A DNA stretch of 64,000 nt from Anaerolineae bacterium (GCA_022820125.1 JAJEGA010000027.1:1-64000), one strand, 5' to 3'; shown: positions 52,427-62,037, counted from the stretch's first letter. The notes: generated by a model not told the origin, from the letters alone. Numbers and translations are program-made.

Positions 52427-53542
52427 ATGCGCGCAAAGCTGGACTTGACCGATTACAGCCCGGCGGAGACGCTGGCCAAAGCCGCGACGATGCCCGCGCG
52501 CTGGTATATTGAACCTGAATTCCTGGACTTGGAAGCGGAGAAGATATTCCATCGAACCTGGCAGCCGGTTGGCTTGCTGGAAGATGTCGCGCGGATCGGC
52601 GACTTCTTCAGCTGCGAAGTCCTGGATCAGCCGCTGGTCATCCTGCGCAATAACGCGGGCGAGTTGCGCGCGTTTTATAATGTCTGCCCGCATCGAGCGG
52701 CGGTGGTGGCGCATGGCCGCGGCAACCGCAAGAGCTTGCAATGCAAGTATCACGGCTGGACTTATGATCTTGACGGCAAGCTGCTGCGCGCGCCCGAGTT
52801 TGAAGGTGTTGAAGATTGGGACGCCGAATCTGTCTGCTTGCGCGCGGTCGCTGTTGCAGCTTGGGGACCCTGGGTATTCGTGAATCTTGATGAGTCCGCC
52901 CAGCCTATGTCCGCGACTTATGGCGCAATCGAGCGCGAGATTGCGGCGGCCGGCTTCAACCTGAACCAGATGCGCCTGGTTGAGCGCCGCGATTATCTGA
53001 TTGATTGCAATTGGAAAGTTTATGTCGACAATTATCTGGAGGGCTACCACTTGCCCATCGCCCATCCGGGTTTGTTTCGCGAAGTGGATTATGATCAATA
53101 TCGCGTGGAGACGCATCGCTATTATTCCAAACAATACGCGCCGATACGCGATGTGGCGCCCGGCGAAGCGCGCGACCGGCGCTATGTGCGCAGCGGTGAA
53201 GCGGAAGAGGACGCGCTCTACTATTGGATCTTCCCAAACGTGATGCTGAACGTCTACCTGGACAACACCTCTATCAACATCATCATCCCAGTCGGGCATG
53301 AAAAGACCTTAACCCGATTCGAATGGTACTTTGAAGCGCCGGGCACGGGCGAAGGCTGGGAGAGCATGCAGCAGATAATCGCTTTCAGCGACGAAATCCA
53401 GCAAGAGGATATCGAATTGTGCGAGTGGGTCCAGCGAGGACTTAGGTCCAAAGCATACGAGCGCGGGCGCTTTTCTGTGCTGCGAGAAAACGGCGTTCAC
53501 CACTTTCAGTCTTTGGTGCGCGAGTTTCTGTCGCGGGATTAA
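52427..53542 (+). CDS. Rieske non-heme iron oxygenase, alpha subunit
   Basis: A 371-residue oxygenase component. The Rieske [2Fe-2S] site is CPHRAA and CKYHGW in the N-terminal third. The mononuclear iron site begins DNYLEGYHLPIAHPGL (two His), with the Asp presumably near QQEDIELCEWVQRGL. The overall layout resembles the choline / glycine-betaine / stachydrine demethylase group more than aromatic-ring dioxygenases. No reductase gene is adjacent, so electrons must come from a partner elsewhere. The stop overlaps that of the converging gene by 4 bases. Confidence 0.88.
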   Translation: MRAKLDLTDYSPAETLAKAATMPARWYIEPEFLDLEAEKIFHRTWQPVGLLEDVARIGDFFSCEVLDQPLVILRNNAGELRAFYNVCPHRAAVVAHGRGNRKSLQCKYHGWTYDLDGKLLRAPEFEGVEDWDAESVCLRAVAVAAWGPWVFVNLDESAQPMSATYGAIEREIAAAGFNLNQMRLVERRDYLIDCNWKVYVDNYLEGYHLPIAHPGLFREVDYDQYRVETHRYYSKQYAPIRDVAPGEARDRRYVRSGEAEEDALYYWIFPNVMLNVYLDNTSINIIIPVGHEKTLTRFEWYFEAPGTGEGWESMQQIIAFSDEIQQEDIELCEWVQRGLRSKAYERGRFSVLRENGVHHFQSLVREFLSRD

Positions 53543-54537
53543 GCCTCCTCGGTCGATGCCTCGGCGCTCGATCCGAATGCCATTGCCGGCGAGGCGCCCA
53601 ATGCCAGCAGCCCGGCGCTTCCCCATATTGCGTAGCTGAATACATTGACGCCATGCAGCAGAAAGCCCAGAGTAATCGCCTCGACAGCGCTCATGCCCAC
53701 GAGTTGGCCCGTCAGCAGTATGGCGGCTTCAAAGGGGCCAAGCGCGGCAACGCTGACCGGCATGGCGATGCTGATAGATGTCAGGGAGATCCCCAGCGGC
53801 AAGCTAATGGCGTAATCCACATTGATGCCCAGCGCAAGGTGCGAGAGCCAAAACCCGACGAACGCGGACGCCCAGGCCAGCGCCGTCCACACTGCGGTCG
53901 ACAGTAGCGTCCTGGGGTCTGTGAGCGGCTGCAATCCATCAAGCAGATGACTGAGTATGTTTTGCAGCGGAATCCGCCGCAAAGGAGGAACAGCCCTCAG
54001 CAATTTGCGCAGCAGACGATGCGCCGCCTCAGGCGCATGGGCGAAGAAAAGCAAGATCAGGAACCCGGCAATCGCCAATATGCCAAATAGCGCCGCCCTT
54101 TCCGCGAGCTCGGCCGGCGCCTCGGGCATTAGACTGACCGTAGCCGCCATGACCAATACCAGCATCAACACATCGATCAGGCGTTCCACAACAATGCTGG
54201 TGCCCGAGACGACCAACGGCACGCCGCGCCTGGTGGCCAATACGCCGCGCGCGACTTCGCCAAGCCGAAAGGGCAGTTGATTGCCCAGAAACATGACACT
54301 AATCAGATGGTATGAATCCACAACAGAGATGCGGCCATTTAAGAGGATTCGCCAGCGAATGGCGCGCGTCAGCAAGGAAATTGCGACAGCCAGCAACGAT
54401 AGCAGCACATAACCGGGGTCCGCGCCGCGCAGGCTCTCGATGACATCGCTTATCGGAACAGCCCGCATAATCAAGGCGAGCGAGACCGCGCTGACGGCGA
54501 TGCTTGCGCCGATGAACACGAGTCGTCTGGCGCTCAT
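53539..54537 (-). CDS. LPG-synthase-type flippase-like membrane protein (UPF0104)
   Basis: A 332-residue protein with about eight transmembrane segments of the lysylphosphatidylglycerol synthase TM / flippase-like family. Typical stretches are RAIRWRILL, MFLGNQLPFRLGEVARG, and ISIAMPVSVAALGPFEAAILL. The ATG at 54537 with GGTGAG before it is preferred to a TTG at 54576. Relatives move lipid-linked molecules or belong to polysaccharide and carotenoid pathways; the cargo is not known. It is downstream of the secreted glycosidase gene on the same strand. Confidence 0.83.
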   Translation of the reverse strand: MSARRLVFIGASIAVSAVSLALIMRAVPISDVIESLRGADPGYVLLSLLAVAISLLTRAIRWRILLNGRISVVDSYHLISVMFLGNQLPFRLGEVARGVLATRRGVPLVVSGTSIVVERLIDVLMLVLVMAATVSLMPEAPAELAERAALFGILAIAGFLILLFFAHAPEAAHRLLRKLLRAVPPLRRIPLQNILSHLLDGLQPLTDPRTLLSTAVWTALAWASAFVGFWLSHLALGINVDYAISLPLGISLTSISIAMPVSVAALGPFEAAILLTGQLVGMSAVEAITLGFLLHGVNVFSYAIWGSAGLLALGASPAMAFGSSAEASTEEA

Positions 54538-54610
54538 GCGCTCACCGGCGGGCGGCGTTTCGAGCTCCCGGCGCAAAGTGGCGCGGCGTGGGGCAGTTTC
54601 TTCGCGCCGA

Positions 54611-56215
54611 TCATGGGCTGGGCGATTCCACTAGGATGATCGGCTCGCCGCCGATTGCGCTGCTCCGATTGCGCTCAAGATCAGGGAAGCTGTAGTCAGA
54701 CGCCGGCTTGAGATCAAGCGTGTAGTTGCCATTGATGGCGGGGAACATTGCGGTCTCGCCGTCGACGAAATGCAGATTTGCGTCCGCGCTCGTTGCCTTC
54801 AGCGTCACCGTCAGCGCCTCGCCTGTGTTATTCCAAAGCACAATGATGCGCTCTCCGCTCGAACGCTGGAAGACGATTTCGGTCACATCGTCGTCAATGC
54901 CGGTCAAGCTGATTGGCGCGAAGGCTTGGCTGCCAAACACCTCCGCCAGGACAAGAAACGCCCGGGCGACTGGACGCGGCGTGTTGGCGTGGGGGTGATG
55001 GCTGAAGCAATGCGAGCCGCGCGCGTTGCGATAGATGCCGAAGGCGTCGCCAAAACAGAGACCGTTCGCGCAGAGTTCGCCGCCATGAGGCTGAAAGTCT
55101 GACCCTGCCGGATAGTTGCCGCAATCATCATAAAGCTGATGGTAGAAGACCACCTCCACGCCCTTGGACCAGGCGAAAGCGGCGCTCATTACCAGAAAAT
55201 ACGCCTGCTGCCGCGCGGTCGCCAGCCGGCTGCGCTGCTCCGGATTATCCGCCCAGACGGGACCGGGATAATCGTCCCAAACTGACACGCCGGTTTCATT
55301 CAACCAGACCGGCCGCCTAATCTGATATGACTTTAAGGTGTCCTCGACCACTTTGGCCAGCCATCCGCTGCGCCAGGGGTCATCATAGCTGTGCAGTGCA
55401 ATCACATCAAAGAACCAATCAAAGCGATCCCGCAGGGGGTCGCTGCGGATCTGACGCAGCACGCGCGACAGGAAACCCGGATCATTTGCGTATAGCAAGC
55501 CCCCAAATAATACCTTCGCCTCCGGGTCAACCGTCCTGATCACGATTGCCGCCACCTTCAACAGGCGCGCGTAAGCCTCGCTGCCTGCGCTCCAGAAATG
55601 CGGCACATCGGGCTCGTTCCAAACTTCCCAGGCGCGGATTCCAGCTTCTGCGCCGAAATTATTATGCTGCGCCAGCACGCCGCCCGGCATGTAGCGCATG
55701 ACGGCATAATGCACGTATTGCGCCCAAGGATTGTCCAAATTGATCGCGACATCGGGTCCCCCGCTGTCCGTGCCGTCGGCAAAAATCGGCTGGAACAAAT
55801 TGGAAATGCTGTCCCCGGCTTGCCAGAAAACGGGCCTGCCCAAAAGAATGGCGTTGGTCCGCAGGCCGTGGCGGATATCGGTCGCGACCAGCTTGTCATA
55901 AGCCAGCCAGTTATATTCTCCCGGCTGAAGCTCGACGCGATCCCAATACAGCGGCCAGCGATTCCAGCCCGAGCCGAGAATCAAGGCGTTTCGATAACGT
56001 TCGGGACCCATATTGTTGTCGATGAAGCCGACGAAAGTGATGCCGAGCCGCTCGGCGCGGATATAGTCGCCGGCATCAATGAGCCCGCCCGGCGCCGTGG
56101 TGGGCACAGCTGGAATCTGCGCGCTAGACGCGTGACTCGCGAGCAGCGCTGCAGCGATGATGATTAGCAGCGATAACCTTGCGGCGCGACCGTGCTTGGC
56201 GAGAATACGAGTCAA
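54611..56215 (-). CDS. Secreted glycoside hydrolase, clan GH-A (GH39-like)
   Basis: A 534-residue exported TIM-barrel glycosidase. With the TTG at 56215 (AGGAAA just upstream) the protein starts with a signal peptide, RAARLSLLIIIAAALLASHA. An ATG at 56275 would add 20 residues before it. The acid/base Glu lies in AWEVWNEPDVPHFW and the nucleophile Glu in PVWLNETGVSVWDDYPG. A C-terminal beta domain (TEIVFQRSSGERIIVLWNNT) follows, as in many GH39/GH30-like enzymes. The substrate may be a xylan-like or host/environmental glycan; family-level assignment is tentative. Confidence 0.8.
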   Translation of the reverse strand: MTRILAKHGRAARLSLLIIIAAALLASHASSAQIPAVPTTAPGGLIDAGDYIRAERLGITFVGFIDNNMGPERYRNALILGSGWNRWPLYWDRVELQPGEYNWLAYDKLVATDIRHGLRTNAILLGRPVFWQAGDSISNLFQPIFADGTDSGGPDVAINLDNPWAQYVHYAVMRYMPGGVLAQHNNFGAEAGIRAWEVWNEPDVPHFWSAGSEAYARLLKVAAIVIRTVDPEAKVLFGGLLYANDPGFLSRVLRQIRSDPLRDRFDWFFDVIALHSYDDPWRSGWLAKVVEDTLKSYQIRRPVWLNETGVSVWDDYPGPVWADNPEQRSRLATARQQAYFLVMSAAFAWSKGVEVVFYHQLYDDCGNYPAGSDFQPHGGELCANGLCFGDAFGIYRNARGSHCFSHHPHANTPRPVARAFLVLAEVFGSQAFAPISLTGIDDDVTEIVFQRSSGERIIVLWNNTGEALTVTLKATSADANLHFVDGETAMFPAINGNYTLDLKPASDYSFPDLERNRSSAIGGEPIILVESPSP

Positions 56216-56388
56216 CGCGTTTCCTGCCAGGTCGTCCGGGAATCCACAGTGGAGAGCTATGCTTCTGTCATTCACATCCTTGAGGGTAATTCAAGCTGTG
56301 GATTGGCGCTAGTATCATAGGCGCGCGACGTTGGCTGGGTTTTCTTTTGGATAGCGCAAATGGGTGAATGTTGTCGGATGAGGTCCCG

Positions 56389-57555
56389 TTACCACCACCA
56401 TCGCGCTGGATTCATCGGGTCCTCAAGGAAGCCGGAATCGCCGGGAAAGGTGCCGGCGCGGCCTTCCATTTGCTGGGCGGCATCCCGACGATAAAGCTCG
56501 CATTCGTATTCGTTGAGCCAGCCGTGCTCTCCAGCGACCCCTCTTCCTTCGCGGTCTTGGTAGACATGGCAGGCTTCGTGCACGAAGAATTCCGCCATTG
56601 TATGGATGTCCTGCATAGTCATTGGCTTGCTTGGGGAGAAGGGCCCGTGGTGGAAGGAAACTATGCCCGTTGCGCCGGCGACGCCGCTGGTGCAATTGTG
56701 GCATTCCCGCACTTCGCTGATGGCATTGACGACGTATCGATAATAATGGGGTAACTGCGCGCGAAGCAACTCGAAGCCGCGAAGCGCGTAATCGGTGAAG
56801 CCAGCGCTCAACTCGATGATGGGGATGTGCCCGTGATGGCTGTAGGCTCCGGCTGGCGGGAACGGCGGCAAGCGCTTGCTCGGCGAACAGCGGTTGTGCT
56901 GGCGCGCCCAGTAACCAAAAATCCATTCATGCTCGGCTTGGCAATCCCAGCCGACCTGGCAGCAGTTGTCGGCGCCAGCGGGAATCGACACCGGCGCAGC
57001 ATACCCGCCGCTGGCTGGGGCGCCGCATTGCCCGTTCTGATAGGCGTGATAGCCATTGATCCAGTCTTGGTCGCTATGACATTGCCGATCGATGCCACAG
57101 CAGTTGTCGCTGACTTGGCTGCTGGCTGCAGGCTGTGGCGCGCTCGCCGGCGTACTGCCTGACGGCGCTTGGCATTCTCCGTTTTGGTAGGCCTGCCAGC
57201 CGCCGATCCAGTCCAGATCACTATGACATTGCCGGTCGACTTGACAGCAGTTGTCGATATTGACCCCGACGGCGGCAGCCGGCTGCGACGCTGGCGTCTC
57301 GATGCGTTCGTGCGAAACCCAGCTGGCCATCCAGGCGTCACCCCCACGATTGATTCTGAGCCATCGGTTAACCTCAGACCTTATTTCGAGGATTGTGCCA
57401 GCCGGCGCCGACTCGATCCACGCGCCGTCGAGGCTTGGCTGCGCGCGGATATTGGCGTTGACGTTGACGCGAATACTGTAGGACTGAGCAGTGACGCCGA
57501 GGCTCAGCAATGCCAGCAGCGCGATAAAGATGATTATTGCTAAGCCTTTGGTCAT
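56389..57555 (-). CDS. Secreted SH3 / triple Cys-repeat protein with HExxH motif
   Basis: A 388-residue exported protein. A signal peptide (LAIIIFIALLALLSLGVTAQ) leads to an SH3b-like domain (VNVNANIRAQPSLDGAW ... WLRINRGGDAWMASWV). Then come three tandem Cys-rich repeats of the form DNCCxxDRQCHSDxDWIxGxxAYQNGxC, near residues 115, 165 and 212, the last diverged. The C-terminal domain has FFVHEACHVYQDREG, an HExxH zinc-peptidase-like motif, with a downstream EHGWLNEYECELYRR that may give the third ligand. A secreted metallopeptidase bound to the cell wall is inferred. The ATG at 57555 is chosen because it opens the signal peptide. Confidence 0.75.
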   Translation of the reverse strand: MTKGLAIIIFIALLALLSLGVTAQSYSIRVNVNANIRAQPSLDGAWIESAPAGTILEIRSEVNRWLRINRGGDAWMASWVSHERIETPASQPAAAVGVNIDNCCQVDRQCHSDLDWIGGWQAYQNGECQAPSGSTPASAPQPAASSQVSDNCCGIDRQCHSDQDWINGYHAYQNGQCGAPASGGYAAPVSIPAGADNCCQVGWDCQAEHEWIFGYWARQHNRCSPSKRLPPFPPAGAYSHHGHIPIIELSAGFTDYALRGFELLRAQLPHYYRYVVNAISEVRECHNCTSGVAGATGIVSFHHGPFSPSKPMTMQDIHTMAEFFVHEACHVYQDREGRGVAGEHGWLNEYECELYRRDAAQQMEGRAGTFPGDSGFLEDPMNPARWWW

Positions 57556-57685
57556 GGCATTGATTCCGTTGGCTTCTCCGTTTCGCAGAATATTACCATA
57601 TGCGGCGGCGCTTGGTCGATACCGCAGGGCATTCGGCAGTGTATCCATTTCGGTGGAATTTAGAAATCATCATCATTCAAGCATC

Positions 57686-57757
57686 TGTAGGGGCGAGCAC
57701 GTGGCTCGCCCACTATGTCGCCATTGTAAATGTGGGCGACTCAAGAGTCGCCCCTAC
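57686..57757. repeat. Two-armed palindrome element TGTAGGGGCGAGC...GCCCCTAC
   Basis: Left hairpin GGGCGAGC/GCTCGCCC (57686-57711), right hairpin GGGCGACTC/GAGTCGCCC (57734-57753), and inverted ends TGTAGGGGCG / CGCCCCTAC. Same design as 14371-14446. Confidence 0.7.
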
Positions 57758-57810
57758 GACGTTCCTTTATTTTGTTGCATTACTTTATTGGACTTACTTC
57801 TGTGTCCGCT

Positions 57811-57875
57811 GTGGTTAAATTTCAGTTTAGTTTTGCTCGTCGCAGCGGATGCCATTTTTGATGCGATTGCCCTGG
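57811..57875. repeat. 65-base module, inverted copy of 11441-11505
   Basis: The reverse complement of this stretch matches 11441-11505 at 62 of 65 positions, including CCAGGGCAATCGCATCAAAA and GACGAGCAAAACTAAACTGA. The two copies are 46 kb apart. Confidence 0.8.
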
Positions 57876-57960
57876 TCGATACCGCCGCGCGAATTGACGC
57901 GACTCGTCGCCAGGGCTATACTCAATTCCAATGATTGGCGCCAAGCGGAAGGGTCTTGAA

Positions 57961-58200
57961 ATGGCGGCGGTATCCGACGATTTGATGGAAATTCTGCGCT
58001 GTCCGGTGGCGGTACATTACAAGGACAAAGGCGACGATCCCGGGCAATTGCGGCTGGTGCGCGATTGCTGGCTCGTCTGTGATGACAGCGGTTACAAGTA
58101 TCCGATTCGCGAAGGCATACCGGTGATGCTGGTCGATGAAGGCGAGAAGTGGAAAGACATTGCCGAAGCGGACCTGCCCGTGCCGCCGCCGGAAGAGTGA
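57961..58200 (+). CDS. Trm112-family small protein
   Basis: A 79-residue protein of the Trm112/UPF0434 fold: LMEILRCPVAVHY, LRLVRDCWLVCDDSG, and the signature YKYPIREGIPVMLVDE. In other organisms Trm112 proteins activate methyltransferases; bacterial members are small and of unclear role. Only part of the usual Cys set for zinc is present. The ATG at 57961 follows GGAAGGG; an ATG at 57931 is an alternative. It converges with clpB. Confidence 0.8.
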   Translation: MAAVSDDLMEILRCPVAVHYKDKGDDPGQLRLVRDCWLVCDDSGYKYPIREGIPVMLVDEGEKWKDIAEADLPVPPPEE

Positions 58201-58204
58201 GACT

Positions 58205-58227
58205 GGGGGCATAGCGCCCCCTTACAG
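58205..58227. terminator. Bidirectional hairpin between Trm112 and clpB genes
   Basis: GGGGGC (58205-58210) pairs with GCCCCC (58216-58221) around ATAGC. It lies between the two converging stops. The TTACAG after it resembles the ends of the palindrome family. Confidence 0.45.
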
Positions 58228-58245
58228 CAGCACACTGGCAATAGG

Positions 58246-60858
58246 CTAGATGCCTACCGCTTCCAGCGCCGACGATCGAAACGTCAGCGCGGACCCATCG
58301 GGCGCGACATTGATCAAAACTTTGTCGCCCTCTTGAATCGTCCCCTCCAAGATTGCCATGGCCAGCGGATCTTGCACTTCTCGCTGAATCGCGCGCTTCA
58401 GCGGTCTGGCGCCAAAAACCGGATCCCAGCCGGACTCCGCCAAAAGCGCTTTGGCGCCCTCGCTCAACTCAATCGTAATCCGCCGATCCGTCAGGATGCG
58501 CTTCAGCCGCTCAAGCTGTAGATCGACGATGCTGACGATGTGCTCGCGGCTGAGGCTGTGGAAGAAGATGATGTCGTCCAGCCGGTTGAGAAACTCGGGG
58601 CGAAAATGGCGATCCAGTTCGCGCATGACCGCATCGCGCCGCTCGCCGAGATCGCTGGCGTCGCCCATCTGCTTGATCAGCGCGCTGCCGACATTGCTCG
58701 TCATGATGATGACGCTATTGCTGAAATTGACCCTGCGCCCCTGCCCGTCGGTCAAGCGGCCATCGTCAAAGACCTGCAGAAAGAGGTTGAAGACGTCCGG
58801 ATGGGCTTTCTCGACTTCGTCGAAGAGCAGGACGCAGTAGGGGCGCCGGCGCACCGCTTCCGTCAGCTGCCCGCCTTCTTCGTATCCGACATAACCGGGC
58901 GGCGCGCCAATCAAGCGGGCGGTGCTGTGCTTTTCGCCATATTCGCTCATATCAATGCGGACCATCGCGCTTTCGTCATCAAAGAGGAAGTGCGCCAGTG
59001 AACGCGCCATTTCCGTCTTGCCGACGCCCGTCTGTCCCAGAAAGAGGAAGACGCCCACCGGTCGATTCGGATCATTCAAGCCCGCTCTTCCGCGGCGGAC
59101 CGCAGCCGATATCGCATTGACTGCGTCATCCTGCCCGACAACCCGCTCATGCAACCGCGCCTCCATCTGCAGCAGCTTTTCAATTTCGCCTTCCAGCATT
59201 CGCGCCACCGGTATACCGGTCCAGCGGCTGACAATCGCGGCGACCTCGTCCGCGTCTACCTCTTCTTTGAGCATCAGCGCCCCGTTTTGGCGCATATCGG
59301 CGATGGTCGATTCGCGCTGGCGCAGCGATTTCTCCAGATCCGGCAATACGCCATAACGGAGGCGCGCCGCTTCTTCCAGGTTGCTCTCGCGTTCGGCGCG
59401 CTCCAACTGGCTGCGGGCGGCGTCTATCTCAGTCTTGATGCTCGAAATGGCTTGAATCGCGTCCTTCTCGTGCTGCCAGGCGGCCAGCAGTCCCTTAAGC
59501 GCCTCTTGCGCGTCAGCCAGCTCAGCATCAAGATCTTCCAGCCGGCGCCTGGATGCGTCGTCCTTTTCCTTTAGCAGCGCGGCGCGTTCAATTTCCAGCT
59601 GCATGATATGGCGCTCGCGTTTATCCAACTCAATGGGCTTGCTGTCGATTTCCATTTTGAGGTGGGCGGCGGCTTCGTCTATCAGGTCGATGGCTTTGTC
59701 CGGCAGTTGACGTTCCGGCAGATAACGATGACTGAGCGCGGCAGCCGCGATGACCGCGCCGTCTTGAATGCGCACCCCGTGATGCACCTCATAGCGCTCT
59801 TTTAAGCCGCGCAGGATGCTGATCGTGTCTTCGACGCTGGGTTCTTCGACGAAGATCGGCTGGAAACGGCGTTCGAGCGCGGCATCTTTTTCAATGTGCT
59901 GGCGGTACTCATCGAGCGTCGTCGCGCCGATCATGCGCAGCTCGCCGCGCGCAAGCATCGGCTTTAGCATGTTGCCGGCGTCCATAGAGCCTTCCGCGCG
60001 CCCGGCGCCGACGATGTTATGCAGCTCGTCGATGAACAGGATGATCTCGCCCTCGCTGTCAGCGATTTCTTTCAAGACGGCTTGCAGGCGTTCTTCGAAT
60101 TCGCCGCGGAATTTGCTGCCGGCGACCAGCGCCGCCATATCCAGCGCGATGATCGTCTTGTCCTTCAAGCCCTCCGGCACATCACCATTGACGAGGCGCT
60201 GCGCCAGCCCCTCGACGATCGCCGTTTTGCCCACGCCCGCCTCGCCGATTAGCACCGGATTATTTTTGCTGCGGCGGCTGATGACGTGGATCACCCGGCG
60301 GATTTCCTCATCGCGCCCGATCACGGGGTCGAGCCTTCCCTGGCGCGCGTCGGCGCTCAGGTCGCGCCCGAACTTGGCGAGGCTCTCGTAAGTCGATTCC
60401 GGGTTTTGACTGCTGATCCGCTGGCTGCCACGGATTGATTGCAGCGCAGTCAGTATGTCGTCGTAATTGATGCCGTTTCGCTGCAAGATGGCGCTCATGG
60501 CTTGGTCTTTCGCCAGCGCCAATAGCAGATGTTCGGCGCTCGTATAATCATCGCGCATCCGCTTCGCTTCTTTTTCCGCCTGGCTGAACAGCTGCAGCGC
60601 TGCACGGCCTATGCCGATGTCCGCAGCCGGCTGGCTATTTCGCGGCAGATCGCCAAGCGCGACCGCCACTTCAGCGTGAATGGAAGCGGGCTGGGCGCCG
60701 ATCTTTTGAATGATCCGCGGCGTCAAGCCTTCGTCTTGTTCGAGCAGCCCCAGAAATACATGCGCCGGCTCAATCGCGCTATGGCGACGCTCGCTGGCGA
60801 TGCTCTGCGCGCGAAGCGCCGCGTTCTGCGCTTTATTGGTGTAGCGGCTGAAGTTCAT
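58246..60858 (-). CDS. clpB: ATP-dependent chaperone ClpB
   Basis: An 870-residue AAA+ disaggregase that rescues aggregated proteins with DnaK. N-terminal Clp repeats ([20 protein letters not shown], then [16 protein letters not shown]). First ATPase: Walker [14 protein letters not shown], Walker [16 protein letters not shown]. The coiled-coil middle domain lies at about residues 400-530 ([20 protein letters not shown]). Second ATPase: [14 protein letters not shown] and [15 protein letters not shown]. No ClpP-binding loop is seen. The ATG at 60858 follows GGAGG closely; the longer frame to 60888 lacks support. It is 107 bases downstream of manA on the same strand. Confidence 0.95.
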   Translation of the reverse strand: MNFSRYTNKAQNAALRAQSIASERRHSAIEPAHVFLGLLEQDEGLTPRIIQKIGAQPASIHAEVAVALGDLPRNSQPAADIGIGRAALQLFSQAEKEAKRMRDDYTSAEHLLLALAKDQAMSAILQRNGINYDDILTALQSIRGSQRISSQNPESTYESLAKFGRDLSADARQGRLDPVIGRDEEIRRVIHVISRRSKNNPVLIGEAGVGKTAIVEGLAQRLVNGDVPEGLKDKTIIALDMAALVAGSKFRGEFEERLQAVLKEIADSEGEIILFIDELHNIVGAGRAEGSMDAGNMLKPMLARGELRMIGATTLDEYRQHIEKDAALERRFQPIFVEEPSVEDTISILRGLKERYEVHHGVRIQDGAVIAAAALSHRYLPERQLPDKAIDLIDEAAAHLKMEIDSKPIELDKRERHIMQLEIERAALLKEKDDASRRRLEDLDAELADAQEALKGLLAAWQHEKDAIQAISSIKTEIDAARSQLERAERESNLEEAARLRYGVLPDLEKSLRQRESTIADMRQNGALMLKEEVDADEVAAIVSRWTGIPVARMLEGEIEKLLQMEARLHERVVGQDDAVNAISAAVRRGRAGLNDPNRPVGVFLFLGQTGVGKTEMARSLAHFLFDDESAMVRIDMSEYGEKHSTARLIGAPPGYVGYEEGGQLTEAVRRRPYCVLLFDEVEKAHPDVFNLFLQVFDDGRLTDGQGRRVNFSNSVIIMTSNVGSALIKQMGDASDLGERRDAVMRELDRHFRPEFLNRLDDIIFFHSLSREHIVSIVDLQLERLKRILTDRRITIELSEGAKALLAESGWDPVFGARPLKRAIQREVQDPLAMAILEGTIQEGDKVLINVAPDGSALTFRSSALEAVGI

Positions 60859-60882
60859 GAAGCCTCCTCTGGTCCCCAACTT

Positions 60883-60899
60883 GGACAATTCAATTGTCC
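60883..60899. promoter_or_regulatory. Perfect palindrome GGACAATTCAATTGTCC upstream of clpB
   Basis: A 17-base palindrome (8-base arms around one base) lies 25 bases before the clpB start codon. Position and symmetry suggest an operator, possibly for stress control. It is neither the CIRCE nor the HspR (HAIR) consensus. Confidence 0.45.
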
Positions 60900-60965
60900 T
60901 TCGGCGATGTCATAGGCATGTCAGAGGAGTGTAAATTCTGTGTTAGCGCTCCGCACAAGGGCGGC

Positions 60966-61913
60966 TTAACGTTGGCAGGCGCGCAGAATCGCGCCCTGGC
61001 CCCGCATCTCAAATTCCGGGACGCAGGCTGGCATCAAACCGGTTTCGCCTTTGCTGAGGACGATCTCGTCATGTCCCTCAGCGGCTGCTTCTACACTTCC
61101 CGCGATGCAAGTCAGCGATTGAAAGCGACCATTGCTTTCGATTTTAAGCGCGTCGCCGGCGAGCTCATGACGCCAGAGGCGGAAGTACGCGCCATCAACG
61201 ATCAGCCCATTCCGCGGCCGCCGGATGCGGGGGAGCGACTCAAGCTTGGCGACCTGAAGACCCCTCTCGACATGGAGCTCGCGCGGCCGCCCATCCAAGC
61301 CCAGGCGGCGCCAATCATAGAGGCGGTAGGTGACATCGCTCGATTGCTGAATCTCATAGACCAGGATGCCAGGTCCCAGCGCATGAATCGTATTCGCCGG
61401 TATGTAGAGCACATCGCCGGATTTGACTTCGGCGTAAACCAGCAACGCTTCCAGCCGATTGCGCTGAATCGCGCCGGCGACGGTTTCGCGCGTTGCGCCC
61501 GCCCGCGCGCCGATGACCAACTGCGCGCCCGGTTCCGCATGCAGGATCACCCAGGCTTCGGTCTTCCCGCGTGGCTCGTTTTCAAATTCGCGCGCTTGCT
61601 CGTCGTTGGGATGGACCTGGACCGAAAGCCAATCCGCCGCGTCGATCAGCTTTGCCAACAGCGGAATGCCATCGCCGCCGGTGTTTCCCCCTCCCAGAAG
61701 GTCGGCGCCGTAATCGCGCGCCACATCGCCCAGTCTTGTCTCTCGCAGCGGTCCGTTGGCGATTAGCGCCGTGTCGTGCAATTCCCAGGATTCACCATAG
61801 GGCTCGTCCGTCGGCAGGCGCTTGCCCATCATGTCCGCCAGCCGGCGACCGCCCCAGACCTTCACGTGCAGCGCGGGTCTTAACTTCATTGGGTAGAGCG
61901 CGAATGATGTCAA
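60966..61913 (-). CDS. manA: Mannose-6-phosphate isomerase, class I (ManA-like)
   Basis: A 315-residue zinc cupin isomerase linking fructose-6-P and mannose-6-P. Motifs: LHVKVWGGRRLA, LSVQVHPNDEQAREFEN (metal His), GKTEAWVIL (metal Glu), IPANTIHALGPGILVYEIQ (metal His) and VTYRLYDWRR (catalytic Arg). The short length is usual for the bacterial short form. A TTG at 61913 with GGAGG at ideal spacing fits best and adds TSFALYP before the ATG at 61889, which is the alternative start. It supplies GDP-mannose precursors for surface glycans. Confidence 0.9.
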   Translation of the reverse strand: MTSFALYPMKLRPALHVKVWGGRRLADMMGKRLPTDEPYGESWELHDTALIANGPLRETRLGDVARDYGADLLGGGNTGGDGIPLLAKLIDAADWLSVQVHPNDEQAREFENEPRGKTEAWVILHAEPGAQLVIGARAGATRETVAGAIQRNRLEALLVYAEVKSGDVLYIPANTIHALGPGILVYEIQQSSDVTYRLYDWRRLGLDGRPRELHVERGLQVAKLESLPRIRRPRNGLIVDGAYFRLWRHELAGDALKIESNGRFQSLTCIAGSVEAAAEGHDEIVLSKGETGLMPACVPEFEMRGQGAILRACQR

Positions 61914-61943
61914 ATTAGCCTCCGCGGACGAATTTGCATAATC

Positions 61944-62037
61944 TGTAGGGACGAGCCTTGGTTCGCCCATTCTTGTCATTGATTTAATGCGTTTTGCGCG
62001 CAATTAACTTGGACCTGCTTCAGTGTCCTCATTGGTG
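61944..62037. repeat. Palindrome TGTAGGGACGAGC...GCCC and CAGTGTCCTC motif
   Basis: TGTAGGGACGAGCCTTGGTTCGCCC (61944-61968, a short hairpin) is followed by a weak relative of the TCTGTGTCCTC motif (62019-62037). The stretch between manA and the next gene is otherwise empty until the promoter at 62128. Confidence 0.5.

Larger units (their letters stand above)
57556..57960. other. Gene-free stretch filled by repeat modules
   Basis: No gene is visible. From left to right: a two-armed palindrome (57686-57757), a TCTGTGTCC motif (57799-57816) and the 65-base inverted module (57811-57875). The promoter for the Trm112 gene is probably at the right end. Confidence 0.5.

Noticed and set aside
52238..53299. 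353-codon open frame on the minus strand opposite the Rieske oxygenase gene
   Set aside because: The sense frame has clear Rieske and iron-site motifs. The antisense protein has no motif and starts inside the other gene.
60930..60955. Possible CIRCE element upstream of clpB (GAGTGTAA ... TTAGCGCTC)
   Set aside because: The half-sites are in the opposite order to CIRCE and imperfect.
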